A stretch of DNA of 64,000 nt from contig JAFVBR010000034.1 of assembly GCA_017479885.1 (NCBI GenBank), forward strand, positions 62,001 through 126,000, given 5' to 3'. The notes below the pieces were generated by a model that was given only the letters and a program-made list of their open reading frames with translations, did no database searches and was not told where the DNA came from. Of the stretch, positions 26,815 through 34,107 are shown piece by piece (position 1 is the stretch's first letter; each line of letters opens with the position of its first letter). Position numbers and translations under genes: made by a program. The DNA is from Paludibacteraceae bacterium (GTDB lineage: Bacteria; Bacteroidota; Bacteroidia; Bacteroidales; Paludibacteraceae).

Positions 26815-28200
26815 ATGAATGCAAGATTATTTTACACGCAAAGAAGTTTTTGGATAGTAATGGCGATAGTGGTATTTTTAATCAACCAGTTACCGTTATT
26901 GTCAGACATGCGTCCCGTGATGTGTGATGAGGCATGGTATGCGAATACAGCCTATCACTTTTCTCAAGGCGACGGATTTTTAAATTCAGCAGTAGGATCG
27001 GGAGGGAATGCGAATTTCTTACTGCCGATGTTGACTGGAACAATGTTTTGGATATTCGGTTATTCTCTATTTACTATACGTCTGACTGCTGTGTTATGTG
27101 GTGTATTCACGCTGGTATTTTTACATCAATGCTTGAAAGAATTGAAGAGTAGTGTGGTCGCCGAGGTTGCTGTATTGGGATTCTTTATATCCAGCACTTT
27201 GTACAATACCATATTCCGATTCGGGCGCCCAGAATGTGCAAGTATCATGTGTATGATGGGGGGCATTTTATATTTATTACGCTATATGCGTGAGCATAGT
27301 TGGGGAAACATGATAGGTTTGTCTATTTTTACTTTTTTTGCCGCAATAGGTCATCCATATACTTTATTATTCTTTGCAATAGCCGGTTGTGTTCTGTTAA
27401 TACTTGCTATAAGGTGGCACAAATGGGAGAATTGGGCGCATTTATTTGTGTTAATACTTACTGCTATATTTTCTCTGATAGCCATGAACGTGGTAGCCCA
27501 ACATTATGATATAGCCAAGGGCCCCTCCATGTATGAACGTTTCTCAATGGGTAACATTATACAGGCATTACCTGCGTATCTCAAGCAGTATCTTTGGTCT
27601 AAGACTACGCTATACATGGTAGTGCTGTTGCCGGTTATAATATGGGGGTGTTGGCAGAAAGAATCTCGTGTTCGCGAAATAGCTTTTTGCATAGTCGTAT
27701 TTATGATTCTCTTCCCGTTTCTTTTTTCAACCGATATGATGATGCTTGGGTTGGGTGCTGATTACGTGGCAATCGTAGGAACATTACTTATTGCACCATG
27801 CGTTGATTATCTGCTGAAATTTCGATTTAAAGTAATGGTAGGCATTATATTTACTATTTATTGTATGCTGAATTTAGGCTTGAATTATTATTACAATTAT
27901 GGAGTGAAGTACGAAAAATGCAATACTATTTTAGAACACGATTTAAAAGCAATTATTCCGCGAGATGCGGTAGTTTTTACGTCTATACGTCAATATCCGA
28001 TGGTTTTGCAAAATCGGTGCTATACCGATCATTATCGTGCTAAAGTGCCGAATACTTTTGATTTCCTAATTTTGAATAAGCAGGATTTAGACCGATATGA
28101 TAATTCGGTGGATGTATATAAAACGATAAAATCCTACAACCTAATATATTCAAAAGAAACTAAATCGTATGGCGAAGTGTTAGTTTATAAACATAATTAG
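26815..28200 (+). CDS. ArnT-like (PMT/GT83 type) lipid-linked glycosyltransferase
   Basis: A 461-residue polytopic enzyme with about ten membrane helices. The first periplasmic loop holds the acidic pair in MRPVMCDEAWYANTA (D38-E39), which is the catalytic motif of dolichyl- and undecaprenyl-phosphate sugar transferases. FRFGRPECASIMCMMGGIL follows near residue 125. It would transfer the flipped sugar to lipid A, a glycan or a protein on the outer face. It is more AT-rich than the flanking core genes, which fits an acquired surface locus. Confidence 0.75.
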   Translation: MNARLFYTQRSFWIVMAIVVFLINQLPLLSDMRPVMCDEAWYANTAYHFSQGDGFLNSAVGSGGNANFLLPMLTGTMFWIFGYSLFTIRLTAVLCGVFTLVFLHQCLKELKSSVVAEVAVLGFFISSTLYNTIFRFGRPECASIMCMMGGILYLLRYMREHSWGNMIGLSIFTFFAAIGHPYTLLFFAIAGCVLLILAIRWHKWENWAHLFVLILTAIFSLIAMNVVAQHYDIAKGPSMYERFSMGNIIQALPAYLKQYLWSKTTLYMVVLLPVIIWGCWQKESRVREIAFCIVVFMILFPFLFSTDMMMLGLGADYVAIVGTLLIAPCVDYLLKFRFKVMVGIIFTIYCMLNLGLNYYYNYGVKYEKCNTILEHDLKAIIPRDAVVFTSIRQYPMVLQNRCYTDHYRAKVPNTFDFLILNKQDLDRYDNSVDVYKTIKSYNLIYSKETKSYGEVLVYKHN

Positions 28201-28229
28201 ACTTTATTAGTACATAATAGTAGGACAAT

Positions 28230-28307
28230 ATGATTCCCTTCAACAAACCGCACCTCACCTGCGCCACCGTCATAATCATCGGCATCGCCCTCTACGCAAA
28301 ACAGTAA
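28230..28307 (+). pseudogene. Chimeric mini-frame: aminotransferase start joined to SMR end
   Basis: A 25-codon frame. The first ten residues (MIPFNKPHLT) copy the start of the aminotransferase at 30075. The rest (CATVIIIGIALYAKQ) copies the end of the half-transporter at 24199-24534. The bases after the stop (to 28359) also match those after 24534. It is a recombination scar, not a functional gene. Confidence 0.8.
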
Positions 28308-28485
28308 GTCCGGTCCGACTTTAACGGCCATAAACGCTCTTTGACATATTGGATTACCGATTGCGGACACTATCCTCATATATGTATCAAAACTCCATTT
28401 TGATAGCAAATACTCCGATGTGCTCCGCTCTCCCCAAAAATTAAAATTGTTTTGGACGCCTATTTTTGAACCTTTTTGACAAAAC

Positions 28486-28516
28486 TTGCATATATAGAGA
28501 AAAAGTAGTACCTTTG
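28486..28516 (+). promoter_or_regulatory. Promoter of ATPase B
   Basis: TTG at 28486-28488 and TACCTTTG at 28509-28516, 20 bp apart. It shares GCATATATAGAGAAAAAGT with the ATPase A promoter. Confidence 0.7.
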
Positions 28517-28520
28517 CCAC

Positions 28521-28615
28521 CGAAAGTCGTTTGGAAAAATACACATATTAGCAGAAAAGTCGTTTTTAAAAGTACAAAAACAAGCGAAAAAGTCATTCCA
28601 AAAAGTCCTAAAAAG
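28521..28615 (+). repeat. Three imperfect ~32-base repeats in the ATPase B leader
   Basis: GAAAGTCGTTTGGAAAAATA, GAAAAGTCGTTTTTAAAAGT and GAAAAAGTCATTCCAAAAAG begin three successive units between the promoter and the start codon at 28616. The decayed copy at 26100-26196 has the same three units. They could bind a regulator or the ATPase's own product. Confidence 0.55.
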
Positions 28616-29935
28616 ATGCTTAAAAGGAAAATTTTCAACATACTATCAAGCTGGAAGGATAATCCGGACAAGAAGCCGATTGTAATTAAAGGTTGCCGCC
28701 AATGTGGAAAAACATTTGCCGTCCTTGAATTTGCAAAGGCAAATTATAAGCATGTCATGTATATCAATTTCCTTGAAGATAAACAAGCCGGACTGCTATT
28801 TGCTGAGTCCTTGAATGCCCAACACATCATATCCGGCTTATCGGCGTTATATGGCAGTCAAGTTCCCTTGGTTCCACGTGATACATGTATTATCTTCGAT
28901 GAAATTCAGCAATGTCCGGACGCACGTGCTGCTCTCAAATTCCTATCTATAGACGGTCGGTTTGACATTCTGTGTACAGGCTCTTTGTTAGGCGTTTCCG
29001 GCTATGTCTCGCAAGTTAGTTCTATCCCCGTCGGATATGAGCAGATTGTGGATATGTACCCCTTGGATTTTGAGGAATGGCTCTGGGCAAATGGTATTAA
29101 CGAAGATATTATTGGCATCTTGAAATCGGCAATGAATGGCTGCTCAGTGGTTCCTGCTGCTATTCACAACAGAATGAGACAATTGATGTTGCAATATGTT
29201 GTAATTGGCGGAATGCCTGAAGCTGTGGCTGATTTTATTGGCAACAAAGATTTTGCACGCGTATTGTCTATCCAGAAACGCATTGTGTCTGACTACAAAG
29301 ATGATGTGGTTAAATACGCCATACAGGAGGACAAAGCCCTTATCAAAGAATGCTTCCAGTCTATTCCTCTTCAGTTAAGCAAAGAGAACAAGAAATTTCA
29401 ATATTCGCTGGTACGCAAACGCGGAACTGCAAATATGTTCAGAGGCAGTCTCCAATGGTTGGAAGATGCCGGAATCATTCGGCGGTGCTACAATCTGAAC
29501 ATTACTGAACTTCCGTTAGATGGCAATGCAATCCCTGACCAATTTAAAGTTTATATAGCAGATACCGGATTGTTTGTTAGTATGTTGGAGCAAGGTACAC
29601 AATATGATATTTTGCAAGGAAATTTACAGGGATACAAAGGAGCAATCTTTGAGAATGTATTAGCAGATATCTTCTCAAAAATGGAGAGAAAACTATATTA
29701 TTTCAGAAAAGAATCCGGCTTGGAGTTAGATTTCTTGATTCGGTACAAAGGACAATGTACTCCGGTCGAAGTAAAAGCTACTACAGGGAATGCAAAGAGC
29801 CTGAAAACGGTCATGGCACATACTGAGAAATACCATATTTTCCAAGCCTTCAAATTGGGGGATTATAATGTGGGAAAGACGAACAACATCACTACTCTTC
29901 CGTTATATATGGCTTTTCTCCTGACGGAAGTATAA
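28616..29935 (+). CDS. AAA ATPase with DUF4143 domain (ATPase B)
   Basis: A 439-residue ATPase. Walker A is GCRQCGKTFA near residue 27, Walker B is CIIFDEIQQCPDA, and DILCTGSLLGV follows. The C-terminal DUF4143 domain ends in a PD-(D/E)XK-like motif, RKESGLELDFLIRYKGQCTP then VEVKA. The open frame extends upstream to 28466, but the promoter at 28486-28516 and the repeat leader make ATG 28616 the right start. It is only distantly related to ATPase A. Role unknown; the family is often found as isolated, mobile-looking genes. Confidence 0.85.
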   Translation: MLKRKIFNILSSWKDNPDKKPIVIKGCRQCGKTFAVLEFAKANYKHVMYINFLEDKQAGLLFAESLNAQHIISGLSALYGSQVPLVPRDTCIIFDEIQQCPDARAALKFLSIDGRFDILCTGSLLGVSGYVSQVSSIPVGYEQIVDMYPLDFEEWLWANGINEDIIGILKSAMNGCSVVPAAIHNRMRQLMLQYVVIGGMPEAVADFIGNKDFARVLSIQKRIVSDYKDDVVKYAIQEDKALIKECFQSIPLQLSKENKKFQYSLVRKRGTANMFRGSLQWLEDAGIIRRCYNLNITELPLDGNAIPDQFKVYIADTGLFVSMLEQGTQYDILQGNLQGYKGAIFENVLADIFSKMERKLYYFRKESGLELDFLIRYKGQCTPVEVKATTGNAKSLKTVMAHTEKYHIFQAFKLGDYNVGKTNNITTLPLYMAFLLTEV

Positions 29936-29970
29936 GGTTGCAACTAACATCTTCTTGAGTACACTTTTAT

Positions 29971-30002
29971 AGCGGTAATCCAAAGCGGTTTACCGCTTTT
30001 TT
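29971..30002 (+). terminator. Terminator at the right end of cassette 2
   Basis: AGCGGTAA (29971-29978) pairs with TTACCGCT (29990-29997), with a T run following. The upstream arm overlaps the right inverted repeat. Confidence 0.75.
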
Positions 30003-30074
30003 ATATGTCATTTATTGTAGATTAAAACAAAGACGAAGACACAAGAAGTTTCACTATTGTACAAGTTCAATGAC

Positions 30075-31223
30075 ATGACTATCCCCTTCAACAAACCGCA
30101 CCTCACAGGCAAGGAGGCGCATTACATGTATCAAGCCGTCTATAACGGCAAGTTATCCGGAAACGGAGAATTCACCAAACGTTGCCAGCAGTTCTTTGAA
30201 GAGCGTTACGGCTTTCGTAAATGCCTGCTCACCACCTCCGGCACAGACGCATTAGAGATGTGTGCCATGCTCTGTGACTTGCAGGCAGGTGATGAAGTGA
30301 TAGTGCCGAGTTATACCTTTGTCTCAACTGCACTTGCCTTTCTCAGGGAGGGTGCGAAAGTGGTGTTCGCTGATTCCATGCAGAGGAATCCGAATCTTGA
30401 TGCAGAGACATTGGAAAGTCTTATCACACCTCGTACACGCGTTATCGTGCCTGTTCATTATGCAGGTGTGGCTTGCGATATGGATGCCATCATGTCCGTC
30501 GCTGAAAAGCATAACCTCCTGGTGGTGGAAGACGCAGCGCAAGCCATAGACTCTTATTACATCAGTCGAAAGTCAAAAGTCGAAAGTCGAAAGCCGTTGG
30601 GCGGAATAGGACATTTAGCGGCATTTAGTTTTCATGAGACGAAGAACATTACCGCAGGAGGCGAGGGCGGTTTGTTGGTGGTCAATGACGAGCGATTTGT
30701 GCGCCGTGCTGAAATCATTTGGGAGAAAGGTACAAACCGTGCCGAGTTCTTCCGCGGTGAAGTCAATAAATACGGCTGGGTGGATACAGGCTCCTCGTTC
30801 CTGCCTGCAGAAATCAATGCCGCGTTCCTTTGGGCACAATTAGAGAACTTGGACGAGATCCAAACCAAACGCAAACAACTCTGGAATCGTTATTACGAAT
30901 TACTCAAACCGCTTGCAGACAAAGGCTTTTTCTCCTTGCCGGACATCCCTGACTATGCGTCCAACAACGCCCACATGTTCTATTTGGTTCTTCCTAATTT
31001 GGAAAAACGCACTGCACTCATACGCCACCTCAAAGAGAATGACGTTCTGGCGGTGTTCCACTATCTTAGCCTGCATAGTTCTGCCTATTATGTAAACAAA
31101 CATGATGGACGCGAACTACCCAACTGCGACCGATATGCAGACACCCTTGTTCGTTTTCCTATGTACTTTGATTTAACATTGGAGGATGTTAATTATGTTT
31201 GTAGTATAATAAAAGAGTGCTGA
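30075..31223 (+). CDS. dTDP-4-amino-4,6-dideoxygalactose transaminase (WecE-like)
   Basis: A PLP-dependent DegT/DnrJ/EryC1 aminotransferase of about 382 residues. It makes a 4-amino sugar from a dTDP-4-keto-6-deoxyhexose. The N terminus IPFNKPHLTGKE is typical of WecE/RffA. TSGTDALEMCAML binds cofactor phosphate, VVEDAAQAID carries the PLP-contacting Asp, and FSFHETKNITAGGEGG contains the Schiff-base Lys. ATG 30075 fits the family; the upstream TTG does not. Near residue 164 there is an in-frame insertion (SRKSKVESRKP) encoded by four 7-bp repeats. The stop codon lies in a terminator stem. Confidence 0.85.
   Translation: MTIPFNKPHLTGKEAHYMYQAVYNGKLSGNGEFTKRCQQFFEERYGFRKCLLTTSGTDALEMCAMLCDLQAGDEVIVPSYTFVSTALAFLREGAKVVFADSMQRNPNLDAETLESLITPRTRVIVPVHYAGVACDMDAIMSVAEKHNLLVVEDAAQAIDSYYISRKSKVESRKPLGGIGHLAAFSFHETKNITAGGEGGLLVVNDERFVRRAEIIWEKGTNRAEFFRGEVNKYGWVDTGSSFLPAEINAAFLWAQLENLDEIQTKRKQLWNRYYELLKPLADKGFFSLPDIPDYASNNAHMFYLVLPNLEKRTALIRHLKENDVLAVFHYLSLHSSAYYVNKHDGRELPNCDRYADTLVRFPMYFDLTLEDVNYVCSIIKEC
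30564..30591 (+). repeat. In-frame 7-bp repeat inside the wecE-like gene
   Basis: AGTCGAA, AGTCAAA, AGTCGAA, AGTCGAA in a row. The array adds a Ser/Lys/Arg-rich loop before the conserved GxIGH segment of the aminotransferase. Confidence 0.8.
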
Positions 31224-31240
31224 ATTTCAGCACTCTTTTT
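31211..31240. terminator. Bidirectional terminator between wecE-like gene and tRNA-Lys
   Basis: AAAAGAGTGCTG (31211-31222) pairs with CAGCACTCTTTT (31228-31239) with loop AATTT and a T run. It contains most of the aminotransferase stop codon and also serves the convergent tRNA. Confidence 0.8.
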
Positions 31241-31241
31241 G

Positions 31242-31314
31242 TGTCCTCCGAGGGGCTCGAACCCTCGACCCACTGATTAAGAGTCAGTTGCTCTACCAAC
31301 TGAGCTAGGAAGAC
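31242..31314 (-). tRNA. tRNA-Lys (anticodon CTT)
   Basis: Cloverleaf on the minus strand: acceptor GTCTTCC/GGAGGAC, D-arm AGCTCAGTTGGTAGAGC, anticodon arm ACTGA-CTCTTAA-TCAGT, T-arm with GGTTCGAGCC. CCA is not encoded. A minus-strand promoter (TACCTTTG at 31387-31380, TTG at 31410-31408) lies upstream. Confidence 0.95.
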
Positions 31315-31379
31315 AAATTGCCTCTGAGGAAGCTCCACCTCCGTCCGTCTGCTGACAGACTCTTCCTCAAAAGCGGCTG

Positions 31380-31410
31380 CAAAGGTACTGCAAGTTTTTG
31401 AATTGTGCAA
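31380..31410 (-). promoter_or_regulatory. Promoter of tRNA-Lys
   Basis: On the minus strand, TACCTTTG (31387-31380) and TTG (31410-31408) are 20 bp apart, about 65 bp upstream of the mature tRNA. Confidence 0.65.
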
Positions 31411-31438
31411 GTATTGAGCAAAAAAAGTGAATATTTTT

Positions 31439-31468
31439 TTGTGTACTCACAGAAAAGCAGTATCTTTG
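31439..31468 (+). promoter_or_regulatory. Promoter of the fumarase gene
   Basis: TTG at 31439-31441 and TATCTTTG at 31461-31468, 19 bp apart. It supports the ATG at 31539 rather than the GTG at 31473, which would lie at or before the start of transcription. Confidence 0.7.
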
Positions 31469-31538
31469 CAAAGTGAATCAAGGGGAGAGTTTGCCCATTG
31501 GTTCGATAGTCCGTTTGAATAAACAAATATCACTTAAT

Positions 31539-33212
31539 ATGGATTTCAAATACGCACCTATGTTTCAACTCGGTGAGGACACTACCGAGTATTATCTGCT
31601 GACCAAGGACTTCGTGTCAGTCAGCGAGTTCGAGGGTCATCCTATTCTCAAAATAGAGAAGGAGGGTCTTACACAGATGGCTAATGCCGCATTCCGCGAT
31701 GTAAGTTTCATGCTCCGTCGCTCCCACAATGAGCAAGTGGCAAAGATATTGCGCGACCCTGAGGCAAGTGCCAACGACAAGTATGTGGCACTCACTTTCC
31801 TTCGCAATGCAGAAGTTGCAGCCAAAGGCAAACTCCCGCTTTGTCAGGATACGGGTACAGCCATCATTCACGGCGAGAAAGGTCAGCAGGTATGGACAGG
31901 GTCGGGTGCATCCGACAGAGAAGGAGACCGTGCTATTACCGACGAAGAGGCTCTTTCTAAAGGCGTGTTCAAGACATATACTGAAGAGAACCTGCGTTAT
32001 TCGCAGAACGCTCCTCTCACTATGTACGATGAGGTGAATACCAAATGCAACCTGCCTGCGCAGATTGACATAGAGGCTACAGAAGGCATGGAATACCGCT
32101 TCCTGTGTGTGACCAAGGGTGGTGGCTCAGCCAACAAAACCTATCTTTATCAGGAGACGAAGGCGCGAATTCAGAATCCGGGCACTTTGGTTCCTTTCCT
32201 TGTGGAGAAAATGAAGACTCTCGGCACGGCTGCATGCCCGCCATATCATATTGCTTTTGTTATTGGCGGTACATCGGCAGAGAAGAATCTGCTGACAGTG
32301 AAGCTCGCTTCCACTCATTACTATGACTCTCTGCCTACCACAGGTGACGAAACAGGACGGGCTTTCCGCGATGTTGAACTTGAAGAGCAACTGCTGCGTG
32401 AAGCATACAAGATTGGTCTCGGGGCACAGTTCGGAGGCAAATATATGGCTCACGATATCCGCGTGGTACGTCTCCCCCGTCACGGAGCAAGTTGTCCTAT
32501 AGGTCTCGGAGTGAGTTGCTCTGCCGACAGAAACATAAAATGCAAAATCAATAAAGACGGTATTTGGATTGAGAAGATGGACGACAAACCATACGAACTC
32601 ATTCCCGAAGAACTGCGTCAGGCAGGCGAGGGTGATGCCGTGCGCATTGACCTCAATCAGCCTATGGCGGATGTATGCAAGATTCTGACCAACTATCCTA
32701 TAGGTACCCGTCTGAGTCTGAACGGCACAATTATCGTAGGTCGCGACATTGCTCATGCCAAAATCAAAGCACGTCTCGATGCCGGTGAACCAATGCCCGA
32801 ATATCTGAAGAATCATCCTATCTACTACGCAGGTCCTGCCAAGACTCCTGTCGGTATGGCGTGCGGCTCTATGGGTCCCACCACTGCAGGTCGTATGGAC
32901 CCGTATGTCGATGAGTTCCAAGACCATGGAGGCTCAATGATTATGCTTGCCAAGGGTAACCGTTCTGTTGATGTTACCAATGCCTGCAAGAAACACGGAG
33001 GATTCTATCTCGGCTCAATCGGCGGACCCGCTGCCATCCTTGCACAAAACAACATTAAGAGCATCGAGTGTGTAGAGTATCCCGAACTCGGTATGGAGGC
33101 TATATGGAAGATTGAGGTGGAAGATTTTCCTGCGTTCATTCTTGTTGATGACAAGGGCAATGACTTCTTCAAGCAACTCAAACCTTGCGAAGGTTGCACC
33201 ATATTGAAGTAA
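31539..33212 (+). CDS. fumA: Fumarate hydratase, class I (iron-sulfur)
   Basis: A protein of about 557 residues interconverting fumarate and malate. It holds fused alpha and beta parts. The cluster cysteines appear in [11 protein letters not shown] near residue 105 and in [10 protein letters not shown] and KPCEGC segments. The beta part has [20 protein letters not shown]. The enzyme is oxygen-sensitive, as expected in a gut or oral anaerobe, where it works in the reductive branch to succinate. Start chosen from the promoter position. Confidence 0.94.
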   Translation: MDFKYAPMFQLGEDTTEYYLLTKDFVSVSEFEGHPILKIEKEGLTQMANAAFRDVSFMLRRSHNEQVAKILRDPEASANDKYVALTFLRNAEVAAKGKLPLCQDTGTAIIHGEKGQQVWTGSGASDREGDRAITDEEALSKGVFKTYTEENLRYSQNAPLTMYDEVNTKCNLPAQIDIEATEGMEYRFLCVTKGGGSANKTYLYQETKARIQNPGTLVPFLVEKMKTLGTAACPPYHIAFVIGGTSAEKNLLTVKLASTHYYDSLPTTGDETGRAFRDVELEEQLLREAYKIGLGAQFGGKYMAHDIRVVRLPRHGASCPIGLGVSCSADRNIKCKINKDGIWIEKMDDKPYELIPEELRQAGEGDAVRIDLNQPMADVCKILTNYPIGTRLSLNGTIIVGRDIAHAKIKARLDAGEPMPEYLKNHPIYYAGPAKTPVGMACGSMGPTTAGRMDPYVDEFQDHGGSMIMLAKGNRSVDVTNACKKHGGFYLGSIGGPAAILAQNNIKSIECVEYPELGMEAIWKIEVEDFPAFILVDDKGNDFFKQLKPCEGCTILK

Positions 33213-33268
33213 TCGTGGTTTGTTTCGTGTAAGTCACTTTGAGTAGGTGACGGCAATAGCGATAAAAA

Positions 33269-33298
33269 AAACAATCACTTGCGGGTGATTGTTTTTTT
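33269..33298. terminator. Bidirectional terminator between fumA and the lolA-like gene
   Basis: AAACAATCAC and GTGATTGTTT form a stem around TTGCGG, with A and T runs on the two sides. Confidence 0.8.
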
Positions 33299-33353
33299 GT
33301 AATGGTGATTGTTTTTTGATGTATATAAAAACAGACTTTATATCAAACAGACT

Positions 33354-33971
33354 TTACATCTTCCAAGTGTCAGCGGGAATCTGTGTGCCTTGCTGTATGT
33401 TCTTTGTCTCATACAGAGTGTAGTTGCCGTTTGCCTGCAGCAGTTTGAGAGAAAGCAGTGCGCCTGATTTCTTGTCGTAAACGAGTTCGAGACGATTCAC
33501 GCCAACGGTTTTCGCCTTCTGCTTGGTGAGCAGACAGATGTATTTGCCTGCTTTCTCCTCGCATACTATGTCTGCTTCGTTCTCTTCTGCCACACGCTTG
33601 AGGTCACCCGTCATACTGCCGAGCAACGTCTCACGCAGCACGTACATCTGACTCTTGTTCTTCTCGTTCATCGGAAAGTTCTGCACGTGTCCTTTTCTCC
33701 CTGCACTGAACTTGCCGTCCTTGATGAGGCTGTAGTCGCCTTCGGGGTCGCTGTATTTCATCAGCAGTGCATCAGGTGCGGAAAAATACATTGTGCCTTG
33801 CTTGACAGTCTCTTTCTTCATCTTGGGCATTACAATCTTCTCTGTGAACTGAGCCACATAGGTGGTCTGCTGCTTGTTCAGTTTCAGAATGTTGTCTTCT
33901 ATGGTTTGCGCGTATGTGCATGCCGCTGTGGCAAGCAAAAGGCAAAGTGAGATGGTTTGTTTGATATTCAT
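33354..33971 (-). CDS. LolA-like outer-membrane lipoprotein/lipid carrier
   Basis: A periplasmic carrier of about 205 residues. The signal peptide is MNIKQTISLCLLLATAACTY. The body has the open beta-barrel pattern of LolA (QFTEKIVMPKMKKETVKQGT, FSAPDALLMKYSDPEGDYSL). I prefer the ATG at 33971, which places the signal peptide at the N terminus, to the upstream ATG at 33995. It is divergent from an MMPL exporter gene; LolA-like and MMPL proteins are often partners in moving lipids to the outer membrane. Confidence 0.8.
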   Translation of the reverse strand: MNIKQTISLCLLLATAACTYAQTIEDNILKLNKQQTTYVAQFTEKIVMPKMKKETVKQGTMYFSAPDALLMKYSDPEGDYSLIKDGKFSAGRKGHVQNFPMNEKNKSQMYVLRETLLGSMTGDLKRVAEENEADIVCEEKAGKYICLLTKQKAKTVGVNRLELVYDKKSGALLSLKLLQANGNYTLYETKNIQQGTQIPADTWKM

Positions 33972-34107
33972 AATGATTTCAGTTTTAATGTTCATTGTCG
34001 AGGTTATAATTGCAAAATACGTGCTAAAATGATTTTTCTCAAGAAAAAACGTGCAAAATTAAGAAAAAAACACTAACTTTGCAAACTTTTTCATATAATG
34101 CAATAGT

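Larger units (their letters stand above)
28349..29983 (+). mobile_element. ATPase cassette 2 bounded by inverted repeats
   Basis: TTGGATTACCG at 28349-28359 and CGGTAATCCAA at 29973-29983 bracket ATPase B with its promoter and leader. Two partial copies of the aminotransferase 5' end (28230 and 30075) flank the unit, as expected if it was inserted into or recombined with that gene. Confidence 0.45.

Noticed and set aside
28521..28615. CRISPR array
   Set aside because: Three imperfect units without unique spacers and no cas genes; it is a leader repeat of the ATPase gene.
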